From NCBI GenBank assembly GCA_030949995.1, contig JAUZRY010000106.1, forward strand, positions 1 through 35,747: 35,747 bases of DNA, given 5' to 3'. The first letter of the stretch is position 1. Every line of letters starts with the position of its first letter. Shown here one piece after another: positions 18,660 through 26,473 of this stretch. The notes beneath the pieces are model-generated. The model was not told the origin of the DNA. It saw only the letters and a list, made by a program, of their open reading frames with translations, and searched no databases. The translations under genes and the position numbers were made by a program. This stretch comes from Ardenticatenia bacterium (GTDB taxonomy: Bacteria > Chloroflexota > Anaerolineae > Ardenticatenales > Ardenticatenaceae).

Positions 18660-19807
18660 GTGGCGCGCTCCTTGTACGCTCTGGCCAAGGCCACCCGCTC
18701 ACGCACCGGGGGGTGAGTCGCGAGCAGCCAGACCGCCCAGCGGGGCGGCTCGGCCTCGGCCAAGTTCTGGTTGGCCAGGCGAATCATGGCCGACGCGAAA
18801 GCCGCCGGATCACTCACTTCCAGCGCGTACCGGTCGGCAAGGCGCTCACGCCAGCGGGAATATGCGTTGGCCAGCGGCAACACCACCACCGAGAAGAGGC
18901 CAAAGGCCAAGGTCAAGAGGGGCAAGGCGCTCACATCCCCGGGCCCCTCGAGGCCAAAGGCGTCCACCCCCCACCACAGAAAACGATGGGCCACATACAT
19001 CCCCCCGAAAGCCAAGATGCTCTGCACCACAACCCCCAGCTCCAGGTCACGGTGCACTTGGTGGCCCAACTCGTGGGCCAAGATGGCCTCGATCTCGTCG
19101 GCGGAGAAATCGGCGTAGAGCGTGTCTCCCAGGGCAATGCGCTTGGTACGTCCCAAGCCCATCACGAGGGCATTGGCCGCGCGGGTGCGTCGGCTCAGGT
19201 GGATGGTGTAGACATCGGCGACCTGCACCCCGGCACGGGCAGCCAAGCGGCGAATGCGGTCGCACAGCTCCTGGTCGCGCAGCGGGGTCAAGGTGTAAAA
19301 CAGGGGCACGATGAGCACGGGGGCCACATGGCCTAGGAGCACCATCACCGCCGACAGGAACAGGGCCGCCCACACCCACCACGTTTCCGGGGCGGTGCGC
19401 AGCAGCCAGAAGACCACTTCGGCCACAGGAACCCCGATGATCATCCCAAGCCCAAAGGCCTTGAGCTCGTCCACCAGCCACGCCCTGATGCTCTGGGCGC
19501 TCAGGCCGTAGCGGTGGGGCAGCACAAACCCACGCCACCAGGCCAGGGGCAACGTCAGCAGCGCGTACCCCGCGTAGGCAATGGCCACATAGGCGGCCAC
19601 CAGTGCCCACGGGTGTCGCACGCCGGCCGCCAGCAGCCACGCCTTGAGCTCTACCGCCCAGCCGCTGAGGAGAAAGGCCAGCATCAGGGCGCCGGAGAGG
19701 AGCAAGTCCACGAGCATCAACATTCGTCGGCGGGCGGCGTACTCTCGGGCCTGCGCCTGGCGTCGTGGGTCCAGCTCGTGTTGCTCGCGGGAAGATGGAA
19801 TGCTCAC
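18656..19807 (-). CDS. M48-family integral membrane zinc metallopeptidase (CAAX protease 1-like)
   Basis: A 383-residue membrane protease resembling Ste24/CAAX prenyl protease 1. There are several hydrophobic helices in the N-terminal half. The zinc site AILAHELGHQVHRD (HExxH, about 245-249) is followed by RERLADRYALEV, supplying the third ligand Glu. THPPVRERVALA lies near the end. Probable role is degradation of membrane proteins or peptides. The GTG start at 19807 is chosen because GGAG sits 7 nt upstream and because the more upstream ATG (19852) lies at the promoter -10. It is the first gene of the M48-maf-DUF123-comEC group. Confidence 0.88.
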   Translation of the reverse strand: MSIPSSREQHELDPRRQAQAREYAARRRMLMLVDLLLSGALMLAFLLSGWAVELKAWLLAAGVRHPWALVAAYVAIAYAGYALLTLPLAWWRGFVLPHRYGLSAQSIRAWLVDELKAFGLGMIIGVPVAEVVFWLLRTAPETWWVWAALFLSAVMVLLGHVAPVLIVPLFYTLTPLRDQELCDRIRRLAARAGVQVADVYTIHLSRRTRAANALVMGLGRTKRIALGDTLYADFSADEIEAILAHELGHQVHRDLELGVVVQSILAFGGMYVAHRFLWWGVDAFGLEGPGDVSALPLLTLAFGLFSVVVLPLANAYSRWRERLADRYALEVSDPAAFASAMIRLANQNLAEAEPPRWAVWLLATHPPVRERVALARAYKERAT

Positions 19808-19840
19808 GGCGCGCTCCGGTTGAGATGCTCTTGCGGCCAG

Positions 19841-19869
19841 ATTGTACGCCATCCGGGGTGTTCCGCCAA
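19841..19869 (-). promoter_or_regulatory. Promoter of the M48-maf-DUF123-comEC group
   Basis: On the minus strand, TTGGCG (19869-19864), 17 nt, TACAAT (19846-19841). The start point near 19834 precedes the GTG start at 19807, which supports that start choice. Confidence 0.65.
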
Positions 19870-19911
19870 GTTTCCCCGGCTCCTCCTGAAGGGTCCCTCG
19901 CGGACAGCAGA

Positions 19912-19939
19912 TTGACGGGCTGGGGTGCACAAGTATAAT
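19912..19939 (+). promoter_or_regulatory. Promoter of prfA-prmC
   Basis: TTGACG (19912-19917), 16 nt, TATAAT (19934-19939), about 47 nt upstream of the prfA ATG. It is divergent from the M48 promoter. Confidence 0.75.
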
Positions 19940-19986
19940 TCTGGGCGCCCACCTGGGTGTCGGCCAGACGAGATCCGTGGAGCGAC

Positions 19987-21076
19987 ATGTCCGACATGAT
20001 CGAGAAAGTCGAACGCATTGTCGAACGATATCACCACCTTCAGGCGCTCATGGCCCAACCCGAGGTGGCTACCGACCACCACAGGCTCCGGGAGTACGCT
20101 CAGGAGGTGGCCGAGCTGGAACCCCTGGTTGCCCTCTACCAGGAGTACCGCCACGTGGAGCAGGAACTGGAAAGCGCCCGGGCCCTGGTGGAAGACGAGG
20201 ACCCCGAATTGGCCGAGTTGGCCAAGGAAGAGGTGGCCACCTTGGAGAAACGATACCGGGCGCTGCTGGAGGCCATTAAGCAGCGCCTCCTCCCCAAAGA
20301 CCCCAACGATGAAAAAGACGTGATTGTGGAAATCCGGGCCGGTGCCGGCGGGGAGGAAGCAGCCCTCTTTGCCGCCGACCTCTTCCGCATGTACACCCGC
20401 TACGCCGAGTCCAAGGGGTGGAAGGTGGAACTGCTCAGCGCCAACGAGACGGGCATCGGCGGGTTCAAGGAAGTGATCTTCGCCGTGAAGGGACGAGGAG
20501 CCTACTCGCGTTTCAAGTACGAAAGCGGCGTTCACCGCGTGCAGCGGGTGCCGGTGACCGAGTCCGGGGGACGCATTCACACGTCCACGGCCACGGTGGC
20601 CGTGTTGCCCGAGATGGACGAGATCGAAGTGGAGATTGCCCCCAACGACCTGCGCATTGATGTCTTTCGGGCCAGTGGCCACGGGGGGCCAACATGTCAA
20701 CACCACCGATTCGGCCGTGCGCATCACTCACATTCCCACGGGCATCGTGGTGACTTCCCAGGACGAACGGTCGCAGCACCAGAACAAACAGCGTGCCCTC
20801 CGGGTGCTGCGGGCCCGCCTCTACGAACTGGAACGCCGCCGGCGAGAACAGGAGATGGGCGAAACCCGGCGCAACCAGATCGGCACCGGGGACCGCAGCG
20901 AGAAAATCCGCACGTACAACTTCCCCCAGAACCGAGTCACCGACCACCGTATCGGCCTCACCCTCTACCGCCTCGACCAAATTCTGGACGGCGACTTGGA
21001 CGAGTTCATTGACGAGTTGGCCACCACCGAACAGGCCCAGAAATTGGCCGAGCTTGAGAGCGGGGAAGTTGAGTGA
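19987..21076 (+). CDS. prfA: Peptide chain release factor 1, frameshift at the GGQ motif
   Basis: RF1 recognises UAA/UAG and triggers peptide release on the ribosome. The start ATG 19987 ([19 protein letters not shown] at 5 nt) is preferred over an in-frame GTG at 19957. Family signatures are [54 protein letters not shown], and the PxT-like anticodon region within VPVTESGGR. The sequence breaks in a G6 run at 20693-20698, exactly at the catalytic SGHGGQ. Five G would give [19 protein letters not shown] and a 362-residue protein. Downstream sequence ([30 protein letters not shown]) is intact. Because RF1 is essential, a sequence error or unusual decoding is more likely than a null. Confidence 0.9.
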
Positions 21077-21108
21077 GTCCATGAGCGAGATCCACCCGTC
21101 GGACGACG

Positions 21109-21981
21109 GTGGGACACCTTCTCCGGTGGGGCAAGGCCCAATTGCAGGCCGCAGGGGTGGAAACAGCCCGCTTGGACGCCGAGCTGCTCTTGGGGGCGGT
21201 GTTGGATATCACGAGGGCTCAGCTTCTTGCCAGGATCGATCAGACGGTGGGGACTCACCAGACCCATGCCTACCAGGAACTCGTGGCACGCCGGGCTGAC
21301 GGAGAACCGGTGGCCTACATTCTCGGGCGCCGGGAGTTCTACGGGCGGGAGTTCATCGTGGACCCACGCGTCCTGATCCCTCGACCGGAGACGGAGCTGG
21401 TGGTCGAGTTGGCCCTGGCCCACTTGACCAAACGGCCCAGCGCCCTAGTGGCCGACATCGGCACGGGCAGCGGCGCCATTGCTGTCACCCTGGCGGCTGA
21501 ACGCCCTGACGTGCGGGTCATCGCCACTGACATCAGCCCTGATGCCCTCGATGTAGCCCGGCTCAACGCCCGGCGCCACGGCGTGGCCGACCGTGTGGAT
21601 TTCCGGCTCGGCCACCTGCTCGATCCTGTTGACGTGACAGCTGACGTGCTCTGCGCCAACCTGCCCTACGTGGGCACGGATGAGGCCCATCTCTTGCCCC
21701 GCGATGTGCTGGTCTACGAGCCCCACGAGGCGCTCTTCGCCGGCCGAGATGGGCTGACACTGCTCCGCGAGCTGCTGACCTCCCTGACATCGGCCCACGT
21801 GCGGCGGGGTGGCGTGGTGCTTCTCGAAGTGGGATATGGCCACGGCCAGGCCGTGGTTCAATTAGCGTGCCAGCGATGGCCCCGGGAACACGTCCATCTC
21901 CACAAAGACTTGGCTGGATTCGACCGTGTGGTGGAAATTGTGAATGTGTGGGCGGACAAGCAGCCCTCGCATTCGCGGTGA
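21109..21981 (+). CDS. prmC: Release factor glutamine methyltransferase PrmC (HemK)
   Basis: A 290-residue SAM-dependent enzyme that methylates the glutamine of the GGQ motif in release factors RF1/RF2. The N-terminal helical domain (LLRWGKAQLQAAGVETARLDAELL) is followed by GREFYGREFIVDPRVLIPRPETELVV. The SAM loop VADIGTGSGAIAVTLAAE and the catalytic NLPY (CANLPYVGTDE, NPPY variant) follow. The GTG at 21109 has no clear ribosome site. ATG 21081 with GGGGAAG upstream is in a different frame, so the true N-terminus is uncertain and might hide another frame error. It lies 32 nt after prfA, its substrate gene. Confidence 0.9.
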   Translation: MGHLLRWGKAQLQAAGVETARLDAELLLGAVLDITRAQLLARIDQTVGTHQTHAYQELVARRADGEPVAYILGRREFYGREFIVDPRVLIPRPETELVVELALAHLTKRPSALVADIGTGSGAIAVTLAAERPDVRVIATDISPDALDVARLNARRHGVADRVDFRLGHLLDPVDVTADVLCANLPYVGTDEAHLLPRDVLVYEPHEALFAGRDGLTLLRELLTSLTSAHVRRGGVVLLEVGYGHGQAVVQLACQRWPREHVHLHKDLAGFDRVVEIVNVWADKQPSHSR

Positions 21982-22074
21982 GCGGCCGAACAGCAAGTCC
22001 ACGTCAAGGCCACAGACGCGGCCGGAGTGCCCACATTTGAGGAACAGTGAAGGAAGACCAGTCCAACGAGCCCC

Positions 22075-23214
22075 GTGAAGACCGTCGGGATTGACGCGAG
22101 CCGGGCCGTGCGCGCCCGGCGCACCGGCACAGAACGATATGCGTGGGAGATCATCCATCGCCTGGCCACTTCCCCTGACCTGTCCGGCGTTCGCCTGCGC
22201 CTCTACACCGACCGCCCCCCCACCCTGGAACAGCGGGCGGCTACCCCCGGCGCCGAGTGGGTGGTGCTCCCCATCCCACGCCTGTGGACCCACCTGGCCT
22301 TGGCCCCCGAGCTCCTCCGCCGCCCGCCTGACCTCTTCTTCGAGCCGGCCCACGTGTTGCCCCTCACCCGTCCTCCGGCCAGTGTTGTCACCGTACACGA
22401 TCTGGGGTACGAGCACGTTCCCGGCGCACATCCCCCTCTGCAGCGCTGGTACCTGCGCCTCACCACGCGCTGGCACGTGAGGGGTGCCCGCCTGCTCCTG
22501 GCCGACTCGCGGGCCACCAAGGACGACGTGGTGAAACGCTACGGCGCTGATGCGGCACGGGTGCGTGTTGTCTATCCTGGTGTGGACGTGCACACGTTTC
22601 GGCCGGTTCGGGATCCCCGCCGGCTCGAGGGCGTGCGGGCGCGCTACGCCGGCGGATCGCGCTACGTGCTCTACGTGGGCACCCTTCAGCCCCGCAAAAA
22701 CGTGGTGCGGCTGGTGCGGGCCTTCGCCCGCTTGGCCGCCGAGGCTCCCGACGCCGTCCTGGTGCTGGCCGGGCGGCCCGGCTGGCATACCGATCCGCTG
22801 GAGCGGACTGTGCGGGCACTGGGCTTGGAACGCCGGGTGCGGTGGCCCGGCTACATTCCCGAGCACGACTTGCCCGCCTTGCTCAGCGGCGCCGAGCTCT
22901 TTGCCTTCCCCAGCCTCTTCGAGGGGTTCGGCTTCCCCGTGATCGAGGCCCAAGCGTGTGGCACGCCAGTGCTGACCAGCACGACTTCCAGCCTGCCGGA
23001 AGTGGCCGGGGAGGCCGCCTGGCTCGTGAACCCTGAGGACGAAGAAGCTATTGCCGACGGCCTGGTGGCCCTGTGGCACGATAAAGAGTTACGACGTCAC
23101 TTGGCCGCCCTCGGCATGAGAAATGCCCAGCGCTTCACGTGGGAGCGCACTGTCCGCGGTGTTCAGGCCGCCTTCGAGGAATTGCTCCGTGGCGAATCCC
23201 CCGGGCCCCCGTGA
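22075..23214 (+). CDS. GT4-family glycosyltransferase
   Basis: A 379-residue GT-B glycosyltransferase of family 4 (retaining, nucleotide-sugar donor), probably cytoplasmic or peripheral to the membrane. The N-terminal half contains GIDASRAVRARRTGTERYA (a GT4 substrate loop) and VVTVHDLGYEHVP. The C-terminal half has VLYVGTLQPRKNVVRLVRAF, FAFPSLFEGFGFPVIEAQAC (the E-x7-E-like donor site) and GTPVLTSTTSSLPEVAG. GTG start 22075. It is 93 nt after prmC with no clear own promoter. Donor and acceptor are unknown. A related GT4 lies at 32294-33481. Confidence 0.87.
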   Translation: MKTVGIDASRAVRARRTGTERYAWEIIHRLATSPDLSGVRLRLYTDRPPTLEQRAATPGAEWVVLPIPRLWTHLALAPELLRRPPDLFFEPAHVLPLTRPPASVVTVHDLGYEHVPGAHPPLQRWYLRLTTRWHVRGARLLLADSRATKDDVVKRYGADAARVRVVYPGVDVHTFRPVRDPRRLEGVRARYAGGSRYVLYVGTLQPRKNVVRLVRAFARLAAEAPDAVLVLAGRPGWHTDPLERTVRALGLERRVRWPGYIPEHDLPALLSGAELFAFPSLFEGFGFPVIEAQACGTPVLTSTTSSLPEVAGEAAWLVNPEDEEAIADGLVALWHDKELRRHLAALGMRNAQRFTWERTVRGVQAAFEELLRGESPGPP

Positions 23215-23251
23215 ACCCTCGCCACTCCAGGCCGAGTTTTAGTCAAAATAC

Positions 23252-23281
23252 TTGCCAAATGTGGTAAAGATATGGTAAACT
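23252..23281 (+). promoter_or_regulatory. Weak candidate promoter of the lipoprotein gene
   Basis: TTGCCA (23252-23257), 18 nt, TAAACT (23276-23281) in an unusually AT-rich patch about 60 nt ahead of the lipoprotein ATG. Confidence 0.4.
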
Positions 23282-23340
23282 CTTGAAAACAAGGAGGGAT
23301 GGCCAACCTACAAGAACTCGACAGCAGAGGAAGCAGCCCC

Positions 23341-24519
23341 ATGAAGCGCACAATCCGCCGGTTGGGTGTGGTCGCGTTGGCCCTCACAGCGGTACTTCTG
23401 GTCACCCAGTGCACGTTGCGCCTCCCCGGGGGCACACGGGTCACCGGTTCTCGCGGGGAAATTAACCTGAAGAGCCTCATCGAGGAGCGGCACCCGGACA
23501 ACGTGCAGGTGATTGCGGTGGAGCGGCTGGACGTGGACGGGGACGAGGAGCTCGAGTGGCTCGTGCTCTACCGTTTTGACCCCACGCAGGGGGGCAATTT
23601 CGGCATCGCGCCGGCTCAGGGGCTGCTCTACGATGTGGTGACTTGTGAGTTCCCCGAGTTTGTCACCTACACCTTGCCCACCCCGGCCAACGACTACCTG
23701 GCCGAGGGCAGTGTCAGCATCAGCTTGAACGATTTTCTGGATAACACAGAGGACCCGTACTCAGCACCCCAGGAGACAATCATCCGCGGAGAAGGTCCCC
23801 GCAAGACATTGGCCGTCTTCCGCTTTCGGGACGAGGTGCGCAACCCGTGTGTGGCCCCCTCAACACCCCGGGAAGGCTTCTACTCTGTGGGGTACTTCAG
23901 CGCCAACTTGCGCATTGAGCGGGATGGCAAGGCGATCACCCTGTGGGACCGCACAGCCTTCGAGCGCAGCCAGCTTGCCATTCGACGCCTCTACCGCCCG
24001 ACCAACGGGCCAAGGGGCGAGACGTATGTGGACGAGAACGGCAATCTGCTCCCGCCCGTGGAGCAGAGCGTGGACTTCGCCTATGGGCTCCCGGAGAACC
24101 CCTCAGATTCCCCGTACCCTGAGAAGGCAGTGGCGGCTTTCTACTTGTACTTGGGCACCGATACCAAGGAAAAGGCGCGGGCGTTCCTGATGCCCGAGCT
24201 CCAAGGCCAATTCCCCGAAGGCCGCTTTGGCCTCCCTGTGCCGGTCACCCGCGTGGAGCGTGTGTTCATCCACAGCGTGACTTACTATCCCGACGCCCAG
24301 AAGGAGCGCGCCCGGGAAGACCAAGAGGTGACGATCACCGTTCAAGCTGTGCCAACTGGGGGCGGAGACGCGGCCGGCGCCACGTGTACCGTGCGGTGGC
24401 TGGTGCGCAACTTTGAGCACCCCGTCGAAGGCACTCCCACGCTCGCCCAGCGGGGGGACCGGGAGTGGCGCCTGGCCCAGATTCAGAGCGTGTCAGGAGA
24501 CGCAGGTTGTGGACCGTGA
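23341..24519 (+). CDS. Putative exported lipoprotein of unknown function
   Basis: A 392-residue protein that I do not recognise. From ATG 23341 (GAGGAAG upstream) it begins with basic residues and a hydrophobic stretch (LGVVALALTAVLLV) ending in TQC, a plausible but atypical lipobox (Gln at -1). An early segment has an Asp-rich pattern (VERLDVDGDEELEWLVLYRFD), reminiscent of FG-GAP/VCBS-like or calcium-binding repeats in exported proteins. The rest is soluble with no recognisable catalytic motif. Its stop overlaps the next gene start by 11 nt, so the two are translationally coupled. It could act as an envelope sensor or a structural lipoprotein, but that is inference. Confidence 0.75.
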   Translation: MKRTIRRLGVVALALTAVLLVTQCTLRLPGGTRVTGSRGEINLKSLIEERHPDNVQVIAVERLDVDGDEELEWLVLYRFDPTQGGNFGIAPAQGLLYDVVTCEFPEFVTYTLPTPANDYLAEGSVSISLNDFLDNTEDPYSAPQETIIRGEGPRKTLAVFRFRDEVRNPCVAPSTPREGFYSVGYFSANLRIERDGKAITLWDRTAFERSQLAIRRLYRPTNGPRGETYVDENGNLLPPVEQSVDFAYGLPENPSDSPYPEKAVAAFYLYLGTDTKEKARAFLMPELQGQFPEGRFGLPVPVTRVERVFIHSVTYYPDAQKERAREDQEVTITVQAVPTGGGDAAGATCTVRWLVRNFEHPVEGTPTLAQRGDREWRLAQIQSVSGDAGCGP

Positions 24520-25888
24520 GGCTGTCGCTAACCTGGTCGCACAGCTCCCTGGGGAGCGGCTGGCGTTCCTGCCCGCCAAGGCGTCCACAGGGCGCATTGC
24601 GGAGACGCTAGTCGCCCTGGCCAACACGCGCGGGGGCACGCTCATCTTGGGCGCCGGCGGGCGCGGCCGAGCCCAGGGGGTGGCCCGGCCAGAGGAGATC
24701 GTCGCACGCGTGTTGGACGCCGCCCAACAGGCTGAGCCTTCCCTCGCGCGTTCCATTTCCTTGCCCGTGCCGGTGGACGTGGGCGGACACACGTTGGTGG
24801 TGGTCGAGGTGCCTCCTGGTCTGGCTCACGCTTACCGGCTCCGTGGCCGCTTTCTCGGCCGTCAAGGGGCGCGCAACGTGCCCCTCAGCGCCGACGAGTT
24901 ACGCCGCCTGCTCTTGACGCGGGGTGAGGTCTCATTTGAGAGTCTGACCGTGCAGGGTGCCACGCCGGAGGACTTGGACGCAGATGCTGTCCGGGCCTAC
25001 GCGGCCCGCGTGGAGCGTTTTGTCGGCCTTCCGCCCGAGGAGGTGTTGCGCTGGCGCGGATGCCTGACGTCCCGAAACGAGGTCACCTTTGCCGGCCTCC
25101 TCCTCTTCGGACGACATCCCCAACAGTTCCTGCCCAGCGCGCAGGTGCTCATCGCACGCTACCCCGGCACGGAAATGGGCGATACCTTCCTCCGACAGGT
25201 GGTAGATGGCCCGCTGCCCCGCCAAATTGTCCAAGCCGAGGCGTTCCTGGTGGACAACATGCGACGGGGGGCCATCATGCGGGGGCTGGTCCGGGAGGAG
25301 ACGCTGGAATATCCCCGCGAGGCCGTGCGCGAGGCCATCGTGAACGCTGTGGCTCACAGAGATTACAGCATCCGAGGAGTTGAGATTCAGGTCTTCATGT
25401 TCTCCGATCGCATTGAGGTGCGCAGCCCTGGCCGGCTTCCCGGCCACATCACCTTGGAGAACATCCTGCATGAACGCTTCAGCCGCAACGAGATCATCGT
25501 GCAGGTGTTGAGCGACATGGGCTTTGTCGAACGGCTGGGATATGGCATCGACCGCATGGTGCGCCTGATGGAGGACGCTGGCCTGCCGCCCCCCCGCTTT
25601 GAGGAGACGGATAACGGCTTCAAGCTGACCCTCTACGGCCACGGTGAGCGCATGATGAGCACCGGCCAGGAAGGGCGCAGCCGCTGGGCCCACTTGCACG
25701 TGAACCCCCGCCAGGAACAGGCCCTGGAATACATCGCCGAACACGGCCGCATTACCAACCGGGAGTTTCGCCGCTTGGTCCCCGGCGTGAGCCCTGAAAC
25801 TCTGCGCCGTGACTTGGCCGACCTCGTGGAGCGTGGACTGCTCCTCAAAGTCGGCGACAAGCGGGGAACGTATTACATCTTCAAGTAA
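24509..25888 (+). CDS. AlbA_2/GHKL-type ATPase with C-terminal winged helix
   Basis: About 459 residues, resembling the Schlafen-AlbA_2 (divergent AAA_4) plus HATPase_c_4 transcriptional-regulator family. The N-terminal AlbA_2-like domain runs to about 135 (ETLVALANTRGGTLILGAGGR, VVEVPPG). The middle holds a GHKL-like ATP-binding segment (PREAVREAIVNAVAHRDYSI, IEVRSPGRLPG, GYGIDRMV) around residues 265-370. A C-terminal winged helix (GRITNREFRRLVPGVSPETL, RDLADLVERGLL) closes it. The start GTG 24509 with AGGAG at 9 nt overlaps the lipoprotein stop. Family members are usually transcription regulators or have unclear roles. The overlap suggests it may respond to or act with the lipoprotein. Confidence 0.8.
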   Translation: MDREAVANLVAQLPGERLAFLPAKASTGRIAETLVALANTRGGTLILGAGGRGRAQGVARPEEIVARVLDAAQQAEPSLARSISLPVPVDVGGHTLVVVEVPPGLAHAYRLRGRFLGRQGARNVPLSADELRRLLLTRGEVSFESLTVQGATPEDLDADAVRAYAARVERFVGLPPEEVLRWRGCLTSRNEVTFAGLLLFGRHPQQFLPSAQVLIARYPGTEMGDTFLRQVVDGPLPRQIVQAEAFLVDNMRRGAIMRGLVREETLEYPREAVREAIVNAVAHRDYSIRGVEIQVFMFSDRIEVRSPGRLPGHITLENILHERFSRNEIIVQVLSDMGFVERLGYGIDRMVRLMEDAGLPPPRFEETDNGFKLTLYGHGERMMSTGQEGRSRWAHLHVNPRQEQALEYIAEHGRITNREFRRLVPGVSPETLRRDLADLVERGLLLKVGDKRGTYYIFK

Positions 25889-25920
25889 AAAACCCCGGGG
25901 CACTCGCGAGGCCCCAGGGT
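25887..25920 (-). terminator. Intrinsic terminator of the small SWIM gene
   Basis: Minus-strand ACCCTGGGGC, 9-nt loop, GCCCCGGGGT (one T-G pair) followed by a run of T (25892-25887). It is 26 nt downstream of the SWIM stop at 25946, and it also forms a stem at the end of the convergent plus-strand gene. Confidence 0.8.
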
Positions 25921-25945
25921 ATTCAGCATCTCCTCCCCGTTCACT

Positions 25946-26194
25946 TCACCTCCGCACGGCCGGCTGAGGCACCATCACCCCCAAGATGCGCTCCATCGCC
26001 ATGGTGTGGCTGCACACGCCGTCGCCTTGGAAGTAGTGACAGTCACAGTACCACGTGCCCTGTTGATAGGTCACCATGTGGCCATCGTGTTTGCCGTCAA
26101 ATTGCACCTTGAAGCTGAGGAATTGGATGCGGTGAGGCTCGTCAGCGTACTCCTTGGCCTTCTGGATCTTGCTGATCATGCCCGAGTCGATCAT
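25946..26194 (-). CDS. Small stand-alone SWIM zinc-finger-like protein
   Basis: An 82-residue protein. The C-terminal half carries a CxC-x8-CxH cluster (CDCHYFQGDGVCSHTMAMERIL, positions about 51-67), which is the SWIM zinc-finger pattern. It is preceded by beta-rich sequence (QFLSFKVQFDG, HMVTYQQGTWY). Such fingers bind DNA or proteins. No partner domain is present. The start ATG 26194 has a strong GGGGAGGAG site. The gene is flanked by two intrinsic terminators, so it is expressed either by readthrough of the upstream one or from an unseen promoter. I found no enzyme motif and do not assign a function. Confidence 0.85.
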   Translation of the reverse strand: MIDSGMISKIQKAKEYADEPHRIQFLSFKVQFDGKHDGHMVTYQQGTWYCDCHYFQGDGVCSHTMAMERILGVMVPQPAVRR

Positions 26195-26239
26195 GCGCTC
26201 CTCCCCTAACGTTCACACAGTTGATGCCGGTGAGACCAC

Positions 26240-26377
26240 AACAAAAACACCCAGGCGCATTTAAAGCCTGGGTGTTGCCCATCTTTGCAATTGGATGCTG
26301 TCAGTCGCATTGTGGGGGAGCTCCTTTGCTTCGTCCAGCCCCTCATCAACGCTTGACGCTCATCGATCTACGTCTGG
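26240..26377 (-). ncRNA. Candidate small RNA or attenuated leader upstream of the SWIM gene
   Basis: A consensus promoter (26412-26384) and an intrinsic terminator (26276-26241) on the minus strand define a transcript of about 138 nt with no credible open reading frame. It contains GGGGC and GCTCCCC segments and several short complements, so it probably folds. It lies between coxA and the small SWIM gene. It may be an independent small RNA, or a leader whose terminator regulates the SWIM gene. I do not recognise a known riboswitch, 6S, SRP or T-box signature. Confidence 0.55.
26241..26276 (-). terminator. Intrinsic terminator between the coxA/small-RNA region and the SWIM gene
   Basis: A perfect 11-bp stem AACACCCAGGC (26246-26256) / GCCTGGGTGTT (26266-26276) with a 9-nt loop. 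On the minus strand it is followed by TTTTT (26247-26243). It precedes the SWIM start codon by about 50 nt. Confidence 0.85.
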
Positions 26378-26383
26378 CTCCAA

Positions 26384-26412
26384 AGTATAGCGCTGAAGGG
26401 GAGGGATGTCAA
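26384..26412 (-). promoter_or_regulatory. Strong sigma-70-type promoter (candidate small RNA)
   Basis: On the minus strand, a perfect TTGACA (26412-26407), 17 nt, TATACT (26389-26384). The -35 lies in the inverted repeat at 26399-26426. Confidence 0.8.
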
Positions 26413-26426
26413 CCGACACCCCTCCC
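26399..26426. repeat. 12-bp inverted repeat overlapping a -35 element
   Basis: GGGAGGGATGTC / GACACCCCTCCC with a 4-nt loop and one mismatch (a G-T pair in the minus transcript). It could end coxA transcripts as a hairpin without a U-tract, or act as an operator for the promoter it overlaps. Confidence 0.6.
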
Positions 26427-26473
26427 GCTTCTGTACACCAGGAGAGTGTGGGAGGGAATATCATTCCTCTCAG

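Noticed and set aside
26219-26350. A 7-nt complement (GTTGATG / CATCAAC) between the candidate small RNA 5' part and the SWIM leader, as an anti-terminator
   Set aside because: It is only 7 bp and does not extend. Such a match is expected by chance over this length.
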